Shown piece after piece: positions 57,709 to 64,000 of a stretch of 64,000 nucleotides of DNA. Each line of letters starts with the position of its first letter. Position 1 is the stretch's first letter. The position numbers and the translations under genes were made by a program. The notes under the pieces were generated by a model that was not told the DNA's origin, ran no database searches, and saw only the letters and a list, made by a program, of their open reading frames with translations. Source of the DNA: Candidatus Acidianus copahuensis (GTDB taxonomy: Archaea > Thermoproteota > Thermoprotei_A > Sulfolobales > Sulfolobaceae). Location: assembly GCF_000632495.1 (NCBI RefSeq), contig NZ_JFZT01000044.1:62001-126000 (forward strand). The letters run 5' to 3'.

Positions 57709-58624
57709 TCTTGTGTCCTCCAAGGTCAGCTAGTTCAGGCTCTTTCTCCTTACATATTGGCATGACAAAAGGACATCTAGGATGAAACCTGCAGCCATTT
57801 GGTGGATTTATTAGACTTGGAACTTCTCCGGTCGGTGGTTTTAGATCCTTTTTCCCAATGATCGGGGCAGAGCTTATTAAAGCTTGGGAGTATGGATGAA
57901 GGGGCTTAGATAACACCTCGTCAGTTCTTCCAACTTCCATTAATTTTCCGGCATAGAGTATAGCTACCCTGTCAGAAATAAATTTGCTAACGAGCAAGTT
58001 ATGCGTGATAAACATGAAGGTTAAGTTCATTTGATTTTGTAAGTCTAATAGGAGGTTTAGAATTTGAGCTTGTACTGATGCGTCTAGAGCTGAGGTTGGT
58101 TCGTCAAGGATAATGAGTTTAGGAGATTTAGCTAATGCTCTAGCTATGGCGACCCTCTGAACTTGTCCTCCCGAAAGCTCTTTAGGATATTTATCCTTGA
58201 CGTAGGAGTAATCTAATCCGACAAGTTCTAAGTATTTTTTAATCTCCTCCTCATCACCTTTTTTCATAGGCTCCTTAATTAACTCCTTAACTCTCATCCT
58301 TGGATTGAGTGAGGTTGTAGGATTTTGAAATACCATTGAAATTTTCTCTCTAACCATTTCATAATTAGTATCTACTTCTTTGCCATCAAAGTAAAGGTAT
58401 CCCCTACTAGGCTTTTCAATCGTTGCAAGAATTTTTCCCAAAGTTGTTTTTCCAGATCCACTTTCCCCAACTATTCCTAGGACTTCTCCTTGAGCGATAT
58501 TTAATGATACGTTTTCGAGAGCCCTAACATATGATATTTGTCTTCTAGTAATTGACTCGATTATTCCCTTCTTTTCAGCAGGATACAACTTGTAAATTTC
58601 TCTTGCAGTATAAATTTCAACCAT
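57677..58624 (-). CDS. oppF: oligopeptide ABC transporter ATPase (OppF-like), second locus
   Basis: This 315-residue ATPase has Walker A GESGSGKTT, Q-loop VFQNPTTSLNPRMRVKELI, signature LSGGQVQRVAIARALAKSP, Walker B IILDEPTSALDASVQAQIL and the C-terminal cysteine segment FHPRCPFVMPICKEKEPEL. It starts at ATG 58624 and overlaps oppD by 8 bases. The closest protein in the window is the OppF at 40321-41244, from which it differs throughout, so the two loci are old paralogues. Confidence 0.93.
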   Translation of the reverse strand: MVEIYTAREIYKLYPAEKKGIIESITRRQISYVRALENVSLNIAQGEVLGIVGESGSGKTTLGKILATIEKPSRGYLYFDGKEVDTNYEMVREKISMVFQNPTTSLNPRMRVKELIKEPMKKGDEEEIKKYLELVGLDYSYVKDKYPKELSGGQVQRVAIARALAKSPKLIILDEPTSALDASVQAQILNLLLDLQNQMNLTFMFITHNLLVSKFISDRVAILYAGKLMEVGRTDEVLSKPLHPYSQALISSAPIIGKKDLKPPTGEVPSLINPPNGCRFHPRCPFVMPICKEKEPELADLGGHKIACWLYSSKG

Positions 58625-59582
58625 ATAGCCAACACCTTACATTCCTTTCGTCTTTCTCAATGATTTTTGGTTCATCTTTTTTGCATATATCCATAACTTT
58701 TGGACATCTGGGGCTAAATTTACAACCAGCCGGAAGTGTAAAGAATGAAGGTGGATTGCCTGGAATAGTCAGGAGTTTTCCCTCATTCTTAGTCTTTGTG
58801 GGAATGCTGGAGATTAGCCCTGAAGTGTAGGGATGTAAAGGGCTCTTAATCACTTTCTCTACGTCTCCATCTTCCATTATTCTTCCTGCATACATAACTA
58901 TTATTCTAGTTGAAATCACGTATGCCAAGGATATATCATGTGTTATGAACATAATTGTTGTTCCTAATTCCTCATTTATCCTTTTCAGTATATTGACCAC
59001 TTGGGCTTGAATAGTGACGTCTAAAGCGGATGTCGGTTCATCAGCTATGATTAATTTTGGTTTTAAGAGAAGGGCCATAGCTATAACCATTCTCTGGACT
59101 TGACCTCCTGAGAGCTGATGAGGGTATCTATTAATTATCGTTTCTGGATCTGGTATCCTAAGATCTTTTAACACATCAATAACTTCCTTTTGGGCTTCTT
59201 TCGCACTTACTTTTTCCCCACCCTTTAAACTCCTTGTTATTACTGTCTCAACTAGCTGATCTTTTACGTTTCTAACGGGATCTAGGCTATTTAGAGGATT
59301 TTGAAATATCATAAAAACTTCTTTTCCCCTTATTTTCTCTAGGTCATTTTCCTTAAGCTCAGTTATATTTACGTTATCCAAGTATATTTCTCCCCTTACT
59401 ATAGCATTAGGGGGGAGCACAGTTGCTAAAGTATGTCCTAATGTAGATTTTCCAGATCCTGATTCCCCTACAATTCCTATTACTTCTCCCTTATCAACAC
59501 TAAGGTCAATATTGTCTAATATCCTAGTATAGCCTTGCAATGTCTTGTAATAAACTCTCAAGTTTTTTATATTCAAGAGCAT
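58617..59582 (-). CDS. oppD: oligopeptide ABC transporter ATPase (OppD-like), second locus
   Basis: This 321-residue ATPase has Walker A GESGSGKST, Q-loop IFQNPLNSLDPVRNVKDQL, signature LSGGQVQRMVIAMALLLKP, Walker B LIIADEPTSALDVTIQAQVV, and the oligopeptide-type C-terminal FSPRCPKVMDICKKDEPKI segment. It lies between oppC (9-base gap) and oppF (8-base overlap). All nucleotide-binding motifs are intact, so it should form a working pair with the OppF beside it. Confidence 0.93.
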   Translation of the reverse strand: MLLNIKNLRVYYKTLQGYTRILDNIDLSVDKGEVIGIVGESGSGKSTLGHTLATVLPPNAIVRGEIYLDNVNITELKENDLEKIRGKEVFMIFQNPLNSLDPVRNVKDQLVETVITRSLKGGEKVSAKEAQKEVIDVLKDLRIPDPETIINRYPHQLSGGQVQRMVIAMALLLKPKLIIADEPTSALDVTIQAQVVNILKRINEELGTTIMFITHDISLAYVISTRIIVMYAGRIMEDGDVEKVIKSPLHPYTSGLISSIPTKTKNEGKLLTIPGNPPSFFTLPAGCKFSPRCPKVMDICKKDEPKIIEKDERNVRCWLYG

Positions 59583-59591
59583 CTTAGCACC

Positions 59592-60497
59592 TCAGTATGT
59601 TATCCTACCGCTTGTAATATCTTGTAGTCTATCTCCTACAAGGACAAAACCTACTACAATAATTAAAATCGTTAAACTTGGATATATAGCATACCACCAC
59701 GCATAAGGGAGATTCGCAACTCCGTTAGACGCCATTTCTCCAAGCTCTGGAATTGGGGGTTGAATACCTATACCGAGGAACGCTAAAGTAGAATATGTTA
59801 GTATGACGTTACCGAAATCTAGCGCTGCATAGGCAAATACTGGATCTAGGGAATTCAAAAACAAATACCTAAAGAACAGCCTAACCTTACTTACATTATA
59901 TAGTTTTGAAGCGGAAACGAAGTCCATATTTTTAAGCTTCAGTATTTGAGCTCTGAAAAACCTAGCATAGGTTGGCCACCATACCGCTATTAGGGCTATT
60001 AATGCCCCCTCATAATTTGCTCTCGTTAGTACTGCTATGGCTATTACAAGTATTAAAGCAGGTAATGAAAGGATAGCATCAGTTATTCTCATGAGTACCT
60101 CATCTATCATACCTCCAAGATATCCAGAAATTATTCCTATTATGCTACCTATTGTTATTCCAGCTAATACTACTGCAACTGAGGCTAATGCGTCTCTAGG
60201 TATAGCGTAAAGTATTCTAGAAAATATGCTCTCCCCTTCTACGTTAGTACCCATAATCATGGCAAAATTTGATATTATAGGAGGGTGAAGAACCAACGCA
60301 TGGTTACCAGCAAATGGATTACTTGGTAGCAGAATATGTCCAAGTTGCTGATCTTTTATCAATGAGCCAATGATTTGCAACGAACCCTCTATCAGTCCCC
60401 ACCCAAAAAACAGTATGACTATTATTAGTCCTATTAGGCCTTGAACGTCTTTGCTCAACATCTTTACATAGAATTTTAGTCCTCCAGTATCGCTCAT
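59592..60497 (-). CDS. oppC: oligopeptide ABC transporter permease (OppC-like), second locus
   Basis: This 301-residue permease has six membrane helices and the DppC/OppC signature GTNVEGESIFSRILYAIPRDALASVAVV, the EAA loop SASKLYNVSKVRLFFRYLFLNSLDPVFAY, and the C-terminal VLVGDRLQDITSGRITY. Length is standard, without the insertion seen in the first locus. It starts at ATG 60497 and overlaps oppB by 4 bases. Confidence 0.92.
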   Translation of the reverse strand: MSDTGGLKFYVKMLSKDVQGLIGLIIVILFFGWGLIEGSLQIIGSLIKDQQLGHILLPSNPFAGNHALVLHPPIISNFAMIMGTNVEGESIFSRILYAIPRDALASVAVVLAGITIGSIIGIISGYLGGMIDEVLMRITDAILSLPALILVIAIAVLTRANYEGALIALIAVWWPTYARFFRAQILKLKNMDFVSASKLYNVSKVRLFFRYLFLNSLDPVFAYAALDFGNVILTYSTLAFLGIGIQPPIPELGEMASNGVANLPYAWWYAIYPSLTILIIVVGFVLVGDRLQDITSGRITY

Positions 60498-61528
60498 TCC
60501 AACTTCACCCTTGGATCTATAACAGCGTAAAGAATATCTGCAATTAAGTTAGCTATAATTATTGAAAAACCGACGATGATTGTAGTATCTAGAACTGCAA
60601 TATAGTCAAGTGAGATTATAGATTGAGCTATAAACCAGCCCATTCCCTTATAGTCAAACACATCCTCTATTACTACTGCTCCAGCGACGGAGTATCCAAA
60701 GAAAAGAGCTACCAATGTGATAATTGGTATAGACGCATTTCTTAAAGCCATTCCGTATACGACCTTTCTCCTTTTTAGTCCCTTCATAAATCCTAGTTTC
60801 ACGAATTCAGATTCCATTACATCTAGCATTGTGGCTCTCGTCAGTCTGGTAACTATACCGAAGCTCACTAAAGAAAGAGCAAACATTGGTAGTATCATAT
60901 GTCTTATCATGCTAGTGAAGTAAGGCCAGTCTCCTGCTATTAAAGAATTCAAGAGGGGAAAAGGAGTATAAGAAGGAGGAGCCTTAAGTAATGGGTTAAC
61001 TATCCCCCCACTTGGCAACAGTCCTAAGTCGTAAGATACTACGATAAGAAGAATAACAGCTACGAAGAATGGAGGTGAGGCCCAAGTAGTCAGATAAACT
61101 CCCTTAATTAGATAGTCGCTCCACTTTTTTCTGTTTGCAGCAGCAATAGCACCTGAAATTATTCCTATTATGGTAGATAATATGACTGCAGGAATTACCA
61201 GTTCTAGAGTTATAGGAAGGAATTTTCCTATTAAATCGAGTTCTGGAACCTTATATACTACATCAGTTCCCCAATTTCCGTGCAATAAATTCCAAATATA
61301 TGTAAAAATTTGTATGTAAAGTGGCTGGTTAAGACCGTATTGCCTTATTATCTCTTGTATTTCGCTCGGCGGGGCATGGGGATTTCCTGCAATTATTTCC
61401 GCTAATCCTTGAGGAGTTTTTACTATTGCATGAATTAGTATAAAGAGAATAACAATAAGAATAAATAATGTAATTACAGCGTTTATAAGTCGTCTTAGTA
61501 TAAATGAGGCAAGTTTTGTATCAATCAT
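60494..61528 (-). CDS. oppB: oligopeptide ABC transporter permease (OppB-like), second locus
   Basis: This 344-residue permease has TM1 at residues 10-34, the REYGLNQPLYIQIFTYIWNLL-like segment (QYGLNQPLYIQIFTYIWNLL), the EAA loop KLGFMKGLKRRKVVYGMALRNASIPIITLV and the C-terminal ILYAVIDPRVKLE. It is the first gene of its operon. The 186-base gap to the divergent binding-protein gene contains AT-rich promoter-like sequence for both. Confidence 0.93.
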   Translation of the reverse strand: MIDTKLASFILRRLINAVITLFILIVILFILIHAIVKTPQGLAEIIAGNPHAPPSEIQEIIRQYGLNQPLYIQIFTYIWNLLHGNWGTDVVYKVPELDLIGKFLPITLELVIPAVILSTIIGIISGAIAAANRKKWSDYLIKGVYLTTWASPPFFVAVILLIVVSYDLGLLPSGGIVNPLLKAPPSYTPFPLLNSLIAGDWPYFTSMIRHMILPMFALSLVSFGIVTRLTRATMLDVMESEFVKLGFMKGLKRRKVVYGMALRNASIPIITLVALFFGYSVAGAVVIEDVFDYKGMGWFIAQSIISLDYIAVLDTTIIVGFSIIIANLIADILYAVIDPRVKLE

Positions 61529-61714
61529 TTCCTTCTAGTTTGGAGTAGTTTCATCTAAATAAAAATTTTCTTTAATACTTTCCTTTTTCTCTATTAATAA
61601 TTCATTCCTATAAGGGAAAGTTATGGTCAATTATATAATATTGATATCATGGAACCTTGAAAACCTATACATATACAAAAGATTTAAAATTAAAAGAAGG
61701 CGGTTATAAAAATA

Positions 61715-63805
61715 ATGGTAAAGCATAATAGGATCGGAAAAATTTTCTCATATATAGCAATATTTATAGTAGCAATGGAAATATTTATGGGAATTATGCC
61801 GATAATAGGGAATACCATAATAGGCAATGCAGCTACAACAATAACTATAACTCCTCCTAAATCTTCAGAGCTTATTGATGTGTCACAAACTGCTGCTCCA
61901 GATGCTTTAGACCCTGCTACCGGATTCTACGTACAGGATGGACCTTTATTTACTGCTGTTTATCAGGAGTTAGTGGAATTTAACGGATCTCATTTTACGC
62001 AAGTAGTTCCTGTTATCGCCCAAAACTACTCCACTTCAAATTACGAAAATTACACATTTTACATAAGACCTTATGTTCACTTCAGTGACGGAGTACAAGT
62101 AAATGCTTCAACAGTATGGTTTTCATTATATAGGACAATATTAATGGGACAAGGGCCAGGTGTATCAAATTATTTAGGCCTACTTTTTAGTTCGTCAGTA
62201 TATGCATCTACTGGATATGCAATACCTTGGGGAGTTAATAATGCTATACAATACGCTACTGGTTTGAAGACTGCAGACAACTATACCTTAACTGCCATGG
62301 TACTAGCTAATGTCTTATCTCACTTTAACGCTAATAATGCCACTATTCAGAAAATAATGAGCTATCCTGGCCAAGCAATAGTTGTTAAGGGACCTTACGA
62401 GGTTCAGATAAACGTAATGGAACCATACAGGTTCTTCTTGGAGGATATTGCAGCGTGGTGGGGTGCAATAGTCGATCCAGTTTTCGTAGATCAGCATGGA
62501 GGAGTTCAACCAAATACGCCTAATTCGTATGCGAACGATCACGGAATGCCAGGGACAGGACCTTATGAGATATATTCAGTATCTCCAGGCTTGACTACTA
62601 TAGTTTTAAAGGCTACTCCTAATTACTGGGCAACTGGCAAGAATGTTCCTTCTGTAGCTCAGCCAGCTCACATTCAAATCATTGAAATAGAGTACGGACT
62701 CTCTCATGAAGATAGAGTCGAAATGTTCGATAAGAACGAGGCTCAGATTTCTTACGTTAGCGTACCCTTCTTTAACGAGATGTACTCTGGCTATGCGTAT
62801 AAGATACCATTTAGCGATATTTTCGCTAACTTAGGTTCTCAACCATCAACGTTTTATGTTTCCATGAATAATGAGATCTTTCCCACTAACATTACTGCTT
62901 TTAGATTAGGCTTAGAGTATGCAATAAATTATACCGAACTAGCGGATGTATTCTCCTTCAACCATACAGTTTTAGCCTTGTATAATTACTTAGGCCCAAT
63001 AACTCCACAATTTAAGGAATATTATAATCCCGGTAATTTGAAGCCATTCTACTATGACCCGTCGCTTGCCATTCATTACCTTAACGAGGCAGCATGGGAA
63101 GGTCACTTTTCCTTAGTTTTACCTAATGGCGTTGTACTAGGAAATTCCTCTAGTCCACAATTAAAAACATTAGATATATATGCAATAGCTCCAGTTACTT
63201 CGCTAGAGCAAGAGGAACTTGACATAATAACTCAGAATTTAGGGGCTGTTGGAATATCTGCCTCTCCAGAGTATGTTACTCCTTCAGTTACAGATACCTG
63301 GACTACACCATCCGGAACTCCGGCTCTAATTTTCCTAGGTTGGTTCCCAGATTGGCCAGATCCCATATATCAGCAATTAATTGCTCAAACCGATGTTAGT
63401 GATGGAGGAATATCAGGAAATTTCGCATGGGTAAACATTTCCACGTTAAATACTATGTATCAAACTCTACCATTCCTAACTAGTCAAACTCAGCAAATAA
63501 ACGAGGTTAAAGAGGCTTACCAGTTACTTTACAATGATGCGCCTTATATTTGGTTACCTTCTCCATATACATACTACTTTGTCCAGCCATATCTCAAAGG
63601 ATTTACCTACGATCAATTTACCGGATACTTCTATAATATGATGTACTATCAAAACTTCAGTTATACTCCTCCATCATACACAACGACTACTCCGTCATCC
63701 TTCCCTACTCTTGCAGTAGTTGGTATAGTCGTAGTAGTTATCGTAATTATTGCGGTATTGGCCTTAGTGTTAATGAGAGGTAGAGGAACTCCAAAGGGAT
63801 TATGA
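61715..63805 (+). CDS. family 5 oligopeptide-binding protein, C-terminally anchored
   Basis: This 696-residue protein has a signal segment (residues 12-36), the standard family 5 order (VSQTAAPDALDPATGFYVQDGPLFTAVYQELVEF, then FYIRPYVHFSDGVQVNASTVWFSLYR, GTGPYEIYSVSPG, DKNEAQISYV, LGLEYAINYTELADV, YQLLYNDAPYIWLPSP), a short Thr/Ser/Pro linker (YTPPSYTTTTPSS) and a C-terminal membrane helix (about 668-688). It binds peptides or similar solutes outside the cell for the adjacent OppBCDF. It serves as the normal-order reference for the swapped-lobe protein at 46024-48363. Confidence 0.93.
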   Translation: MVKHNRIGKIFSYIAIFIVAMEIFMGIMPIIGNTIIGNAATTITITPPKSSELIDVSQTAAPDALDPATGFYVQDGPLFTAVYQELVEFNGSHFTQVVPVIAQNYSTSNYENYTFYIRPYVHFSDGVQVNASTVWFSLYRTILMGQGPGVSNYLGLLFSSSVYASTGYAIPWGVNNAIQYATGLKTADNYTLTAMVLANVLSHFNANNATIQKIMSYPGQAIVVKGPYEVQINVMEPYRFFLEDIAAWWGAIVDPVFVDQHGGVQPNTPNSYANDHGMPGTGPYEIYSVSPGLTTIVLKATPNYWATGKNVPSVAQPAHIQIIEIEYGLSHEDRVEMFDKNEAQISYVSVPFFNEMYSGYAYKIPFSDIFANLGSQPSTFYVSMNNEIFPTNITAFRLGLEYAINYTELADVFSFNHTVLALYNYLGPITPQFKEYYNPGNLKPFYYDPSLAIHYLNEAAWEGHFSLVLPNGVVLGNSSSPQLKTLDIYAIAPVTSLEQEELDIITQNLGAVGISASPEYVTPSVTDTWTTPSGTPALIFLGWFPDWPDPIYQQLIAQTDVSDGGISGNFAWVNISTLNTMYQTLPFLTSQTQQINEVKEAYQLLYNDAPYIWLPSPYTYYFVQPYLKGFTYDQFTGYFYNMMYYQNFSYTPPSYTTTTPSSFPTLAVVGIVVVVIVIIAVLALVLMRGRGTPKGL

Positions 63806-63892
63806 TTTTTTTTATTTTTATAGAGATATGAATTATTAATATCAATCTTTTTTTGTTTTTGACTAGATTAATATTTCCAGAATAACTTGTCC

Positions 63893-64000
63893 TAGGATTT
63901 GAGCTCAACGGACACTTATTACCTTCTCCGTAAAGCCCTTGAGCTTTATCACGTTCTGGGCTAATACCATCATGACGATCCATTAGCTGTACCACATTCA
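63893..64000 (-). mobile_element. non-autonomous IS200/IS605-like element, copy 8 (cut by window end)
   Basis: On the minus strand, the right-end part is visible: GCTAATGGATCGTCATGATG, AACGTGATAAAGCTCAAGGG, then CTTTACGG and GTCCGTTGAGCTCAAATCC. The right-end hairpin is degenerate here. The left part lies beyond base 64000. Assignment rests on alignment of the conserved CGCTAATGG...CAGAACGTGGTGAAGCCCAAGGG region with the other copies. Confidence 0.65.

Overview
The window comes from a crenarchaeon of the order Sulfolobales. It encodes a complete slaA/slaB S-layer pair, the two-subunit Sulfolobus-type 2-oxoacid:ferredoxin oxidoreductase, a carA-carB-argX arginine cluster, a 3-hydroxypropionyl-CoA dehydratase-like enzyme, heme O synthase and oligopeptide-binding proteins with C-terminal membrane anchors. 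Many genes look leaderless, with an AT-rich box about 26 bases before the start codon, while genes inside operons overlap and use Shine-Dalgarno-like GAGG/GGTG sites. I cannot name the species. I see no tRNA, rRNA or CRISPR array.

Layout. 1-5956: end of argH, then carA, carB and argX, overlapping one another, for arginine/carbamoyl-phosphate synthesis with LysW-bound intermediates. 5957-6694: transposon debris. 6695-14291: translin-like protein, 3-hydroxyacyl-CoA dehydrogenase, cupin, a Cys-rich miniprotein, a VIT1/CCC1-like transporter, adenosine-specific kinase, the AmmeMemoRadiSam radical SAM enzyme, 3-hydroxypropionyl-CoA dehydratase and ctaB. 14917-19495: nikR-B3/4-homoserine dehydrogenase operon on the minus strand, divergent from tldD-tldE. 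19583-23720: UspA, APC permease, a small helical protein and a family 2 glycosyltransferase. 23806-29777: a split MacB/LolD-like ABC system (ATPase, giant surface protein, FtsX permease) interrupted by two convergent mobile elements. 30170-38623: OFOR alpha/beta, then slaA and slaB. 38624-39836: decayed tnpB. 39837-48363 and 57304-63805: two paralogous oligopeptide ABC loci with the same mirrored plan (oppB-C-D-F plus a small membrane protein on the minus strand, binding protein divergent on the plus strand). Between them (48807-57272) lie a wHTH/ATPase pair, two tail-to-tail ABC-2 exporters, a DUF973-like membrane protein and a lone molybdopterin hydroxylase large subunit.

The most unusual sequence-level feature is a family of about 0.3 kb interspersed elements (eight copies, the last cut by the window edge). 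They have conserved left and right ends, each with a subterminal imperfect hairpin and no terminal inverted repeats, as expected for IS200/IS605-type elements. Their core folds into a long stem that shows a compensatory change between two copies and ends in a CUUCGG tetraloop in three copies. No intact tnpA or tnpB is present; the only tnpB is a frameshifted relic beside slaB. The copies look like non-autonomous derivatives carrying an omega-RNA-like module.

Other observations: a substrate-binding protein whose lobes appear in swapped order (779 aa, 46024-48363); an exact 666-base in-frame tandem duplication in the giant surface protein, with near-identical blocks separated by diverged linkers; and a 27-base divergent gap between nikR and tldD.
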